Below, piece after piece: positions 1 through 7,225 of a stretch of 47,089 nt of DNA (positions within the stretch are counted from its first letter, which is position 1; every line of letters begins with the position of its first letter). The notes beneath the pieces are model-generated. The model was not told the origin of the DNA. It saw nothing but the letters and a program-made list of their open reading frames with translations, and did not search any database. A program made the translations under genes and the position numbers. The stretch is from Bacteroidota bacterium (GTDB lineage Bacteria > Bacteroidota > Bacteroidia > Chitinophagales > LD1): positions 1-47,089 of the forward strand of contig JAPLES010000024.1 in the NCBI GenBank assembly GCA_026391075.1. The letters are read 5' to 3'.

Positions 1-166
1 AGTAAAAGCAATAAGCTTCAAAATCAGGCAACTGAATTTTACAGAATATCTTCAGATGTTCTTTTTAAGGCCTGCTTAAACAAAGCGGTATTCATCTATA
101 TTTGATGATGAACCGAAGTTCTTAGACGAACTGACGTTAGCAGAAATGCCCTCTCAAAATTTCTGA
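1..166 (+). pseudogene. Possible 3' tail of a broken, unidentified gene
   Basis: Frame 1 is open from the window edge to a stop at 103-105. Frame 2 is open from just after the stop at 77-79 to the stop at 164-166 and reads a plausible acidic tail (FDDEPKFLDELTLAEMPSQNF). Joining the two frames near position 100 would give one protein end of about 55 residues, which suggests a frameshifted gene tail entering from the left. I do not recognise the family, and short open stretches arise by chance, so this is a weak call. Confidence 0.25.
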
Positions 167-426
167 CAAGGTTGTGTAGGGTAGTCGCTTAAAGACAAAA
201 TACGTAAGTTACTTGTTGTAATTTTACAAATTTTCTGTTTGGGAAATTACAAATAGAAATTGGGGTTAATCATTTTGTGAATTTCAATAAAAAGAGTTGT
301 AACATTTTGATAAAATAAGTCTAGTCTTTTGCCACTTTGGAATTACCTGTTTTGTAAACTTTTTATCAATTGAAAATCTTCAAAATAGTTCGATAAGTCG
401 GCCTTCAAGGGTACAATGGCAGGAGA

Positions 427-458
427 GGGTTTCAGCTAAAATGTTGAAACCCTTTTTT
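427..458 (+). terminator. Rho-independent terminator-like hairpin, orphan
   Basis: An 8-bp perfect stem (gggtttca 427-434 with tgaaaccc 445-452) with a 10-nt loop is followed directly by six T residues. This is a good + strand terminator shape. No intact + strand gene ends just before it, so it may be left over from a lost gene. Confidence 0.55.
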
Positions 459-578
459 GTTGCGTAATTAGAATAGGTACAAGTTTAATATTAGGCGCTA
501 TCATTAAAACTTTGGCATTAACAAATCAGTTAGTACAAAAAAACGGAAATTGAGTAGTGAGTATCCTGCATAAACATT

Positions 579-620
579 CACAAACTTCGTTTGACTTATA
601 AAAAGCAAATGAAGTTTGTG
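579..620. repeat. 14-bp inverted repeat (stem-loop) in degenerate DNA
   Basis: cacaaacttcgttt (579-592) pairs with aaatgaagtttgtg (607-620) at 13 of 14 positions across a 14-nt loop. There is no T-tract beside it, so it is not a typical terminator. Its function is unknown; it could be a remnant of a small inverted-repeat element. Confidence 0.5.
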
Positions 621-725
621 CCGAACACAATGGATACTAGTGAAAAATAGTTTTGAAAACCCAAAAAATAAATTGAACTATTGATTGGCAGTTTCTCTAT
701 CAACATGTGCAATAGCAAAGCCATC

Positions 726-935
726 CTATGATTCTTCCGAATATTGATGTTCTGCATGTTTAGTAATACGGATGAGCTGACAATTCGTAGTTGTGCCAAA
801 GGGCAATACAATTAAACCGCCAATCTTCAACTGCTTTTGTAATTCCCGCGGTAATTCGGCAACGCAAACGGTGACAATAATTTTATCGAATGGTGCTTCT
901 TCGGCCAAACCCATATAACCATCTTTTCGGTAACA
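726..935 (-). pseudogene. pcm: Fragment of protein-L-isoaspartate O-methyltransferase gene
   Basis: The minus strand encodes about 70 residues that read YRKDGYMGLAEEAPFDKII, then VTVCVAELPRELQKQLKIGG and a LIVLPFG segment. This is the middle of the PCMT family (the GDGxxGxPEEAPFDxIIVTAA and LKxGGxLVxPVG region), which methylates isoaspartyl residues to repair aged proteins. The N-terminal part with the SAM-binding GxGxG loop and the family's C-terminus are both missing, and the frame ends after YSEES. The remnant lies directly next to a decayed TonB-receptor fragment on the same strand. The family match is confident. Non-functionality is inferred from the fragment being about one third of normal length. 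Confidence 0.75.
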
Positions 936-953
936 GGAAACCCTCCTATTGGG

Positions 954-1203
954 TCCTGCAAAGGCGTTTTACCCTCGGTATCATAAACCGGTGAGAAAAT
1001 AAGAGCTTAATGAACTTGTGAAAGATAGAAATTCTGCACATCGAGATAAAACTCAAAACTCCACTTTTCAAATACCACTTTTTTTACCTCAAATATCAGT
1101 CGAGTAAAACCATTTCACTCTCGAAGAGTTGATGTTGTTATAATCTAAAATGCTTGTACGTTTAGTTATAGGTAAGGCCTACTTTGTTAACCAGCGAACC
1201 GGA
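954..1203 (-). pseudogene. Decayed partial copy of the TonB-dependent receptor gene
   Basis: Positions 954-1150 align base by base, with scattered substitutions and small indels, to 7418-7616, the 3' part of the intact TonB receptor gene. A further piece, 1170-1202, matches 8091-8123, so about 470 bp between the two blocks has been lost. Translated on the minus strand the copy starts as the receptor (DYNNINSSRVKWF) and then hits a stop and frame changes, so it cannot encode protein. The relation is seen directly in the DNA. It is either an old duplication or the remnant of a second, similar receptor. Confidence 0.85.
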
Positions 1204-1308
1204 CAAAAGTTGCCAATATTTGTAAATTAAAGATAGCGTCACACAACATTTATACATAAAGGTTGTTTAAATGGCCGATTAGCATTTGCTCTGATAAAAA
1301 AAACATTT

Positions 1309-2169
1309 ATGAAAAACACAAAATCAATCTTACTGGGCATTTTTATTCTGATAGCCACATTTGCTTCAGCACAAACTCTTGAAGACGCCATCTATTTGAA
1401 AAACGGAAGCATCTATCGCGGAACCATTATCGAACAGGTGCCGGGAGAAAATTACAAAATACAAGTAGCCGGAGGCACTGTGTTTTTTGTTACAGTGGCC
1501 GAGGTTCAGAAAATAACTAAAGAAGCCATTAAGCCGGAAAATTCGGGCTACCGTAGATGGGGTAATGATGAGATGGCCTACAAGTGGCCCGGCCACATGC
1601 GCGATACATCCACCACACCCGCCTATTTGAAAAAACGCAGGTTTTTCCACACGATTGAATTTCGTCCGGGTCTGAATAATATAGGTTTGCGTTTGGTGCG
1701 CGGTTACAAATTCAACCAGTTTGCCTCAGTAGGTCTGGGTATAGGTTTCGATGGTGTGTATATGGGTAATGGTGTATCTTTCGGTAAGGATGTATACAAC
1801 AACAAAAACATCAATAACGGCTTATATATTCCCCTCTATCTTCAACTTTCGGGCGATATACTTAAGAAAAGAGTTACCCCCTATTATTTTGTAGAAGCCG
1901 GGTATGCTTTTCATCCTCAAAACCCTTTCGTGGCAAAAAATGCAACGGATAAAAGTTGGGGTGGTCCTGTTGGCACTGCCGGAATGGGAGTGAAGTTTAA
2001 CAGTAAAGGCCGCGTAAGCATGGCAGTAAATCTAAACGCCACCTACAGGTCCGACTTTTCGCGCTCAACTGTCAGCTATACAGATATATACGGCAATACC
2101 GTATCCAATACTACCAACAACTTTAAAGGAAAAGTATTCGGCTCTCTTGGTCTGGTAATCGGGTTCTAA
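1309..2169 (+). CDS. Outer-membrane beta-barrel-like protein with signal peptide
   Basis: The 286-residue product begins with a signal peptide (about residues 1-21, ending ASA/QT). Residues 22-75 form a short domain, DAIYLKNGSIYRGTIIEQVP followed by a KI-rich strand and VQKITKE, that is common at the mature N-terminus of Bacteroidota envelope proteins. The remainder alternates aromatic and glycine-rich strands (GLGIGFDGVYMG, GTAGMGVKF) and ends in GLVIGF, a terminal aromatic typical of outer-membrane barrels. No specific function can be assigned. The ATG at 1309 follows an A-rich leader, usual for this phylum. A lone TTGTTTAA half-site lies at 1263-1270. Confidence 0.7.
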   Translation: MKNTKSILLGIFILIATFASAQTLEDAIYLKNGSIYRGTIIEQVPGENYKIQVAGGTVFFVTVAEVQKITKEAIKPENSGYRRWGNDEMAYKWPGHMRDTSTTPAYLKKRRFFHTIEFRPGLNNIGLRLVRGYKFNQFASVGLGIGFDGVYMGNGVSFGKDVYNNKNINNGLYIPLYLQLSGDILKKRVTPYYFVEAGYAFHPQNPFVAKNATDKSWGGPVGTAGMGVKFNSKGRVSMAVNLNATYRSDFSRSTVSYTDIYGNTVSNTTNNFKGKVFGSLGLVIGF

Positions 2170-2296
2170 CCAGCGCCTGTAGTTGACGCTGTTACATACT
2201 TGAAAATAAGTTAAAACTTACCGGGCGCAGAAACTCTTTTGAACTTTTCGGAGCAATTGATGTTTTAAAAACATTCTAAACTAAAAAACTAAAAAA

Positions 2297-2800
2297 ATGA
2301 AAAAGACATTTTTAGCATTCGCAATTTGTATTTCTACGCTTACCACTTTTGCTCAAACCAACGATGTGGTAGATATCGCCATTAGTTCAAAAGATCACAC
2401 AACTTTAGTTGCTGCTGTAAAGGCAGCTGATTTAGTAGCAACCCTAAAAAGTAAAGGACCATTTACAGTATTCGCACCTACAAACGCGGCTTTCGGAAAT
2501 CTACCTAAAGGAACTTTAGAGACCTTGCTAAAACCAGAATCGAAAGCAACCCTTGCCGGCATTCTCACTTATCATGTAATTGCAGGAAATCTAGATGCTA
2601 AGGCTGTAGTTGCAGCAATCGAAAAAGGGAAAGGAAAAGCAGTATTAACCACCGTAAATGGTGCAAAATTGACTGCCTCCCTTGACGGTAAAAATGTGAT
2701 TCTTACCGATGTTAAAGGTGGAAAGTCAAAAGTAACAGCTACTGATCTTAAAGGAAGTAATGGAGTTGTGCATGTAATTGACGCTGTCTTGTTGCCATAA
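2297..2800 (+). CDS. Secreted fasciclin (FAS1) domain protein
   Basis: The 167-residue product has a clear signal peptide (residues 1-19, cut after FAQ) followed by a single FAS1 domain filling the rest. The hallmarks are FTVFAPTNAAF in the first half, the H-box-like TYHVIAGNL, and the terminal NGVVHVIDAVLLP. Single-domain FAS1 proteins are extracytoplasmic and linked to adhesion or matrix association; the ligand here is unknown. A 15-nt palindrome (ATGTTTT-A-AAAACAT, 2260-2274) lies 22 nt before the ATG and may be regulatory. A strong terminator follows, so the gene is probably monocistronic. Confidence 0.9.
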   Translation: MKKTFLAFAICISTLTTFAQTNDVVDIAISSKDHTTLVAAVKAADLVATLKSKGPFTVFAPTNAAFGNLPKGTLETLLKPESKATLAGILTYHVIAGNLDAKAVVAAIEKGKGKAVLTTVNGAKLTASLDGKNVILTDVKGGKSKVTATDLKGSNGVVHVIDAVLLP

Positions 2801-2819
2801 GTAATGGCTGCTCAATTCT

Positions 2820-2854
2820 AAAAAAAGGACTCCGCGAAACGGGGTCTTTTTTTT
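2820..2854. terminator. Rho-independent terminator after the FAS1 gene
   Basis: A run of seven A, GGACtCCG, loop cgaaa, CGGgGTC and a run of T form a stem of about 15 bp including A-T pairs. It ends 20 nt after the FAS1 stop and has T-tracts in both directions, so it could work on either strand. Confidence 0.85.
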
Positions 2855-2966
2855 GGGTAATCTAACCGGCACACCCTTCATGAGGAAAGTATCTATGGAA
2901 GAACCCACAACTAAATCAGGTTCTGTTTGTTAATACCTTTTTTAGAGCTAACACAAAACATAATGT

Positions 2967-3665
2967 ATGGCAACTTATTTAATCATTGGCGCTTCTTCGG
3001 GTATTGGGCTGCGGCTTACCACACTACTGGCAGCACAGGGGCATCAGGTGTATGCAACCTATTGCAAAAACAAAATTGATTCAGCCGATAGTTTAATTCA
3101 ATATCATTACCTGAATGTGTTGGACGAAACAATAACCCTGGATAATTTACCGGATTCTATTCACGGTGTTGTTTACTGTCCCGGTTCTATAAATCTTAAA
3201 CCTTTTAGACGAATCTCGGCAGCTGAATTTGTAAATGATTATAACCTTCAGGTAATTGGGGCAGTTAAAATTATTCAAGCAGTTTTACCTAAATTAAAGA
3301 ATGCCGATTTTTCATCCATTCTTTTGTTTTCTACTGTAGCAGTTCAAAGTGGCTTGCCTTTTCATTCACAAGTTTCCGCATCTAAAGGTGCTATCGAAGG
3401 GCTAACTAAAGCCTTAGCTGCAGAGTTTGCACCTAAAATAATAGTGAACTTTATTGCCCCCTCACTGACAGATACACCACTGGCTGCTTCATTATTAAAT
3501 AGCGAGCAGAAAAAGGAAGCAAACGCACAGCGACATCCGCTAAAAAGAATAGGAACAACAGATGACATTGCTAACCTGGCAGAATTTTTACTTTCTTCTA
3601 AAGCAAGTTGGATAACCGGGCAAATTATGCACGTTGACGGAGGAATTTCTACACTAAAAATATAA
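2967..3665 (+). CDS. SDR-family oxidoreductase lacking the catalytic Tyr
   Basis: This is a 232-residue short-chain dehydrogenase/reductase. The nucleotide-binding glycine motif GASSGIG is at residues 8-14, an active-site-type Ser is at 122 (LLFSTVAVQSG), and Lys140 of the YxxxK motif is present. The Tyr expected at 136 is Val (SQVSASKG), so classical SDR chemistry is doubtful or differs. The C-terminus (SWITGQIMHVDGG) is standard for FabG-like proteins. The SRPBCC gene starts 8 nt downstream, so the two are cotranscribed. SDR and SRPBCC proteins are frequent neighbours of folE and photolyase genes in light-responsive clusters, which fits this locus. The substrate is unknown. Confidence 0.85.
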   Translation: MATYLIIGASSGIGLRLTTLLAAQGHQVYATYCKNKIDSADSLIQYHYLNVLDETITLDNLPDSIHGVVYCPGSINLKPFRRISAAEFVNDYNLQVIGAVKIIQAVLPKLKNADFSSILLFSTVAVQSGLPFHSQVSASKGAIEGLTKALAAEFAPKIIVNFIAPSLTDTPLAASLLNSEQKKEANAQRHPLKRIGTTDDIANLAEFLLSSKASWITGQIMHVDGGISTLKI

Positions 3666-3673
3666 AACAGATT

Positions 3674-4144
3674 ATGGCATTCTACCAGCTAAATACAACA
3701 CAGAAATTACCTGCTTCCATCCATCAGGTATGGGATTTTATTTCCTCTCCCATTAATTTAAAGGAAATAACTCCTGAGCATATGGGCTTTAGGGTAACCG
3801 GCAACACAGGACTTGAAAAAATGTATCCCGGAATGATTATTAGCTATAAGGTGAGCCCTTTGTTCGGTATTAAACTGGATTGGATGACCGAAATTACACA
3901 GGTAAAAGAGCTGGAATACTTTGTTGACGAACAAAGAATTGGCCCATATACCATGTGGCATCATCAACATAAAATTGAGCCAATAGAAGGTGGTGTATTA
4001 ATGACCGACATTGTTACCTACCAACCGCCATTGGGTTTCCTCGGAGCAATTGCCAATTCGCTTATCATTAAAAAGCAGCTGAAAGAAATATTCGACTACC
4101 GAACAGTTGCGTTAGAAAAGCGATTCGGAAAATATGCCGGATAA
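3674..4144 (+). CDS. SRPBCC (START-like) ligand-binding protein
   Basis: The 156-residue cytosolic protein has no signal peptide. It has the SRPBCC opening (LPASIHQVWDFISSPINLKE) and the ITPEHMGF, PGMIISYKV and VTYQPPLGFLG segments of the subgroup often labelled 'cell division inhibitor-like' in photolyase clusters. That label is by homology only, and no enzymatic function is established. It follows the SDR gene after 8 nt and precedes folE, which has its own promoter region. It probably binds a hydrophobic small molecule, perhaps the SDR substrate (inference). Confidence 0.85.
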   Translation: MAFYQLNTTQKLPASIHQVWDFISSPINLKEITPEHMGFRVTGNTGLEKMYPGMIISYKVSPLFGIKLDWMTEITQVKELEYFVDEQRIGPYTMWHHQHKIEPIEGGVLMTDIVTYQPPLGFLGAIANSLIIKKQLKEIFDYRTVALEKRFGKYAG

Positions 4145-4167
4145 AAATTCGAATCGCTTGCCTGTAA

Positions 4168-4190
4168 GCGTACGGCGTACACCTTTTTTT
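4168..4190 (+). terminator. Weak terminator candidate between SRPBCC gene and folE
   Basis: A short GTAC-GGC-GTAC hairpin, extendable by one outer G-C pair over a mismatch, is followed by CC and seven T residues (4184-4190). The stem is short, so this is tentative. It would separate the SDR-SRPBCC pair from the separately regulated folE. Confidence 0.3.
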
Positions 4191-4225
4191 CAATAGCGCC
4201 CCTGCTTCAATCCTGAGTTTCCGAA

Positions 4226-4257
4226 CTTTTGCACGGATTCTTTGTTTAACTATAAAT
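4226..4257 (+). promoter_or_regulatory. Candidate folE promoter (TTG-N19-TATAAATG)
   Basis: A TTG at about 4229-4231 lies 19 nt before TATAAATG at about 4251-4258. This matches the spacing of Bacteroidota promoters, although the -7 element (consensus TAnnTTTG) is only partly matched. The palindromic operator 4242-4273 covers the -7 element, which would suit repression. Confidence 0.4.
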
Positions 4258-4273
4258 GCTATAACTTAAACAA
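4242..4273. promoter_or_regulatory. Operator TTGTTTAA-N16-TTAAACAA upstream of folE
   Basis: TTGTTTAA (4242-4249) and its exact reverse complement TTAAACAA (4266-4273) are separated by 16 nt. The arms extend to a perfect 10 bp (CTTTGTTTAA / TTAAACAAAG). The site ends 6 nt before the folE ATG. The same arms with the same spacing recur at 10271, 10335, 12203 and 16651. I infer a shared regulator, most likely the MerR/B12 protein at 12325-13200. Confidence 0.7.
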
Positions 4274-4279
4274 AGTAAA

Positions 4280-4951
4280 ATGATAAAGCAAACGATGGAA
4301 ATAGAAATGGATGAAGCAGGGGATAATCACCTGATGACAGGTATAGAAACACCTTTGAGAGAAGACGCTTTTGAAATGGATGACCAGCTTAAAATTGAGT
4401 TGATTGAAGAGAAGTTTTTCGAAATCATGAACATTCTTGGTCTTGATATGGAAGATGACAGTTTGAAAGGAACCCCGCATAGAGTGGCAAAAATGTATGT
4501 AAAGGAAATATTCAGCGGGCTCAATCCAGCAAACAAACCAAAGATTGCATTATTCGAGAACAAGTATAAATACAAGGAAATGTTGGTAGAGAAGGACATT
4601 ACCTTCTATAGTAATTGCGAACATCACTTTGTACCTATAATTGGAAAAGCCCATGTAGCTTATATCAGCAATGGCTCTGTAATTGGTCTTTCTAAAATTA
4701 ACCGGCTGGTTAACTATTATGCCAAGCGCCCTCAAGTGCAGGAGCGACTTACCATTCAAATTGCCAATGGTATAAAAGAGGCTTTAGGCACTGAGGATGT
4801 AGCGGTAATTATTGACGCCCATCATCTGTGCGTTTCTTCACGTGGTATTCAGGATGTAAACTCATCAACGGTTACCTCTAGTTACAGTGGCAAATTTTTA
4901 AACGAACAAACACGAAACGAATTTTTAACCTATACCGGATTCTCCAAATAA
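4280..4951 (+). CDS. folE: GTP cyclohydrolase I
   Basis: The 223-residue enzyme converts GTP to 7,8-dihydroneopterin triphosphate, the first step to tetrahydrofolate and other pterins. The zinc ligands are visible: Cys113 and His116 in SNCEHHF and Cys184 in HHLCVSSRG. The family segments GTPHRVAKMY, GLSKINRLV and YAKRPQVQERLT are intact. The roughly 40-residue acidic N-terminal extension before the catalytic core is usual. The position inside an SDR-SRPBCC-photolyase cluster suggests a role beyond general folate supply, possibly pterin for a photolyase antenna or other light-linked use (inference). It has its own promoter region with a palindromic operator. Confidence 0.95.
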   Translation: MIKQTMEIEMDEAGDNHLMTGIETPLREDAFEMDDQLKIELIEEKFFEIMNILGLDMEDDSLKGTPHRVAKMYVKEIFSGLNPANKPKIALFENKYKYKEMLVEKDITFYSNCEHHFVPIIGKAHVAYISNGSVIGLSKINRLVNYYAKRPQVQERLTIQIANGIKEALGTEDVAVIIDAHHLCVSSRGIQDVNSSTVTSSYSGKFLNEQTRNEFLTYTGFSK

Positions 4952-4979
4952 TATTCATTCAATTAAAATTCAAAAAAAG

Positions 4980-5159
4980 ATGCTCAAAAAATTCAAAGCT
5001 TCAGAACTAATTATCTTCCTGTTAGTCATCGTACTCATTTTCGTTTCTGAGTATGACTATATGATACTCAACAACCCGATGCGCGCTATTTTCATTGGTT
5101 TATGGCCTCCAACTATTTTATCACTTCTTATCTATTTAAACATTAAAAGAAACCAATAA
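4980..5159 (+). CDS. Small two-span membrane protein (59 aa)
   Basis: The ATG at 4980 opens a 59-residue frame ending at 5159, 28 nt after folE. It has a Lys-rich start (MLKKFK), a hydrophobic helix at residues 10-23 (LIIFLLVIVLIFVS), a short loop with YDYMILNNPMR, a second hydrophobic helix at 36-53 and the basic tail KRNQ. The composition and two-helix layout support a real inner-membrane microprotein. It is not a family I can name. It lies between folE and another small membrane protein with 5-nt spacing, so these genes are probably cotranscribed. Confidence 0.65.
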   Translation: MLKKFKASELIIFLLVIVLIFVSEYDYMILNNPMRAIFIGLWPPTILSLLIYLNIKRNQ

Positions 5160-5164
5160 ACGCT

Positions 5165-5347
5165 ATGGAAAATCTACATATTATCCTGTTGTCTTCAATA
5201 ATCACTATACTCTTTTTGGTGTTTATTATAGCTACCTTTCGCGAAATGGAAGAAATGAATAATAAACCATTTACCGGAGGAAAAGAGGGCGGTCCAAGAG
5301 CTGAACTTCTTGAGTTAATTGGTAAAATGATTGACGAAAAACTTTAA
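5165..5347 (+). CDS. Small single-span membrane protein (60 aa)
   Basis: The 60-residue product starts 5 nt after the preceding microprotein stop. Residues 5-24 (HIILLSSIITILFLVFIIAT) form one membrane helix. The cytosolic tail is charged, with REMEEMNNKPF, a Gly-rich GGKEGGPRAE segment and an amphipathic C-terminus (LLELIGKMIDEKL). I do not recognise the family. Tight spacing with folE and the other microprotein suggests one transcript and perhaps a joint membrane complex (inference). Confidence 0.65.
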   Translation: MENLHIILLSSIITILFLVFIIATFREMEEMNNKPFTGGKEGGPRAELLELIGKMIDEKL

Positions 5348-5384
5348 CCAAAAAGTTAGATAAACATTTGCGACTTACATAAAA

Positions 5385-5845
5385 ATGGAAAAACTAGTTA
5401 TAGGAAGTACACTTCCCTCATTTGAATTAAAAGACCAGCATGGCAAATTGTTCTCCGTTAAATCGGTATTGGGTAAAAAAATATGGTGATCTATTTTTAT
5501 CCCAAAGATGATAGCCTCGGATGTACGAAGCAAGCCTGTTCGTTTAGAGACCAATTTGCAGTGCTTACCGATGCGGATGCAATGATTATTGGAATTAGCG
5601 CACAGTCAGTTAAAAGCCACCTGGAATTTGCTGAAAAGCATAGGCTCAATTATACTTTGCTGAGCGATGAGGATAATAAGGTGCGCAAATTATAGGGTGT
5701 GTCGGCAGATTTGTTTGGTTTGATTCCAGGCAGAGTTACATACGTGATTAACAAGAAGGGGAAAGTAGTTTACCTGTTTAATTCACAAACACAGGCCGAG
5801 AAACATGTTGATGAAGCTTTGCGTATTCTTAAAGAAATGAAATGA
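5385..5845 (+). pseudogene. bcp: Broken peroxiredoxin (BCP/PrxQ type), frameshift plus stop
   Basis: The sequence starts as a thioredoxin-dependent peroxiredoxin (MEKLVIGSTLPSFELKDQHG) and then shifts frame at the A-run near 5476-5485. One extra A would restore GKKNMVIYFYPKDD. The second part keeps the peroxidatic Cys region (DDSLGCTKQACSFRD) but meets an in-frame TAG at 5693-5695, where the family normally has an aromatic residue (VRKL-x-GVSADLFGLIPG). The last part (VTYVINKKGKVVYLFNSQ) runs to the natural end at 5843-5845. Two independent lesions make a functional product unlikely. The homopolymer shift alone could have been a sequencing error, but the stop could not be explained that way. 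Confidence 0.85.
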
Positions 5846-5908
5846 ATATACAGTTTGTAGGTGAACAAAGAAAAGGGATTTAATTAAACTAAAAATCAAT
5901 CCTCAGAT

Positions 5909-7222
5909 TTGAATAAGATAAAACCCGTTTCAGTATTTTGGTTTCGCAGAGATTTACGCTTGCATGACAATCATGGATTTTATCAAGCATTAAAAAGCGC
6001 TGATGCTGTTTTACCTGTTTTTATTTTCGATAAAAATGTTTTGAATAAACTAGCCGACAAAAAGGATAAAAGGGTTTCATTCATTCATCAAACTTTAAAC
6101 GCATTAAATATTGAATTGCAAAAATTCGGTTCATCATTATTGGTATTATATGGCGAACCACTTAATGCTTTTAAAACCATTTGTGAATCATTCCTTGTAA
6201 AAAATGTTTTTACAAATCAGGATTATGAACCGTATGCTATTGAAAGAGATAGGCGAATTTTAGATTGGTTGAAATCAAAAGACATTTCATTTCTTCCTTT
6301 TAAAGACCAGGTAATTTTTGAGAAACAAGAAATACTAAAACTTGACAAATCACCTTATACAATCTTCACCCCGTATTCTAAAATTTGGAAAAGAAAAATA
6401 GCAGAAGAAAAAATAGAAAAATATTCGTCTCAGAAATTACTATCCAAGTTATTTAAAACAGAACCCTTTCATTTTCCTTCACTAACTGAAATCGGATTTG
6501 ATATAGCGGATATTCAAATTCCACCTGTTGAAATAGAAAAAAATATAATTAAGAACTATCATCTTACCAGAAATCTCCCTGCTGTAAATGGAACAAGCAA
6601 GTTGAGTATTCACCTGCGTTTTGGAACAGTCAGTATCAGAGAACTTGCAGCAATTGCTATTAAATTAAACGAACAATGGTTGAATGAAATAATATGGAGA
6701 GAGTTTTTTATGATGATACTTTTTCATTTTCCACATGTGGTAAATAAAAGTTTCAAAAGAAAATATGAAAATATTGAGTGGAGAAATGACGAAGCTGAAT
6801 TTAAAAAATGGTGTGATGGAGAAACAGGTTATCCGATAGTTGATGCAGGAATGAGAGAACTTAATGAAACAGGTTTTATGCACAACCGTGTTCGCATGAT
6901 TGTGGCAAGCTTTCTTACCAAGCATTTATTAATAGACTGGCGATGGGGTGAAGCATATTTTGCGGAAAAGCTTTTGGATTATGAACTTTCGTCCAACAAT
7001 GGAAACTGGCAATGGGCAGCGGGTTGTGGATGTGATGCGGCACCATATTTCAGGATTTTTAATCCGACAGAGCAAACTAAAAGATTTGACCAAGAAATGG
7101 TTTATACTAAAAAATGGATAAACAATTTCACACCTAATTATTTGCCACCAATTGTTGAACATTCATTTGCAAGGAGAAGGGCATTAGAAGTTTTCAAAAA
7201 GGCATTACATGAAAATTTCTGA
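5909..7222 (+). CDS. phrB: Cryptochrome/deoxyribodipyrimidine photolyase
   Basis: The 437-residue flavoprotein probably repairs UV pyrimidine dimers with light. The N-terminal photolyase domain (VSVFWFRRDLRLHDN) is followed by the FAD-binding core: GTSKLSIHLRFG (228-239), HNRVRMIVASF, DWRWGE and NNGNWQWAAG (363-372). Residues matching E. coli W359 and W382 of the electron-transfer chain are present (W344, W367), but the surface W306 is Phe323 (ETGFMHNR). The only usable start is TTG 5909; the frame is closed upstream at 5885 and there is no early in-frame ATG. A peroxiredoxin pseudogene precedes it and an epimerase stub follows. The class (CPD or other) is not certain. Confidence 0.92.
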   Translation: MNKIKPVSVFWFRRDLRLHDNHGFYQALKSADAVLPVFIFDKNVLNKLADKKDKRVSFIHQTLNALNIELQKFGSSLLVLYGEPLNAFKTICESFLVKNVFTNQDYEPYAIERDRRILDWLKSKDISFLPFKDQVIFEKQEILKLDKSPYTIFTPYSKIWKRKIAEEKIEKYSSQKLLSKLFKTEPFHFPSLTEIGFDIADIQIPPVEIEKNIIKNYHLTRNLPAVNGTSKLSIHLRFGTVSIRELAAIAIKLNEQWLNEIIWREFFMMILFHFPHVVNKSFKRKYENIEWRNDEAEFKKWCDGETGYPIVDAGMRELNETGFMHNRVRMIVASFLTKHLLIDWRWGEAYFAEKLLDYELSSNNGNWQWAAGCGCDAAPYFRIFNPTEQTKRFDQEMVYTKKWINNFTPNYLPPIVEHSFARRRALEVFKKALHENF

Positions 7223-7225
7223 GGT

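Larger units (their letters stand above)
167..725. other. Gene-poor stretch without a recognisable gene
   Basis: No convincing coding sequence is visible on either strand; the short open frames have no recognisable family signature. The stretch contains a 9-bp inverted repeat (ttgtaattt 216-224 with aaattacaa 244-252), an orphan terminator-like hairpin at 427-458 and a long stem-loop at 579-620, listed separately. Together with the gene fragments on its right, it looks like degenerate DNA rather than a promoter region. Confidence 0.5.

Noticed and set aside
596-811. 71-codon minus-strand frame in the left-end region
   Set aside because: Low-complexity hydrophobic translation partly out of frame with the pcm remnant; no family signal.
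1263-1270. TTGTTTAA half-site before the gene at 1309
   Set aside because: No matching second arm at the 16-nt spacing; single octamers of this type are expected by chance in this DNA.
2925-2956. Possible sixth operator upstream of the SDR gene
   Set aside because: In the N16 register only about 10 of 16 arm bases match, not better than expected for AT-rich DNA.
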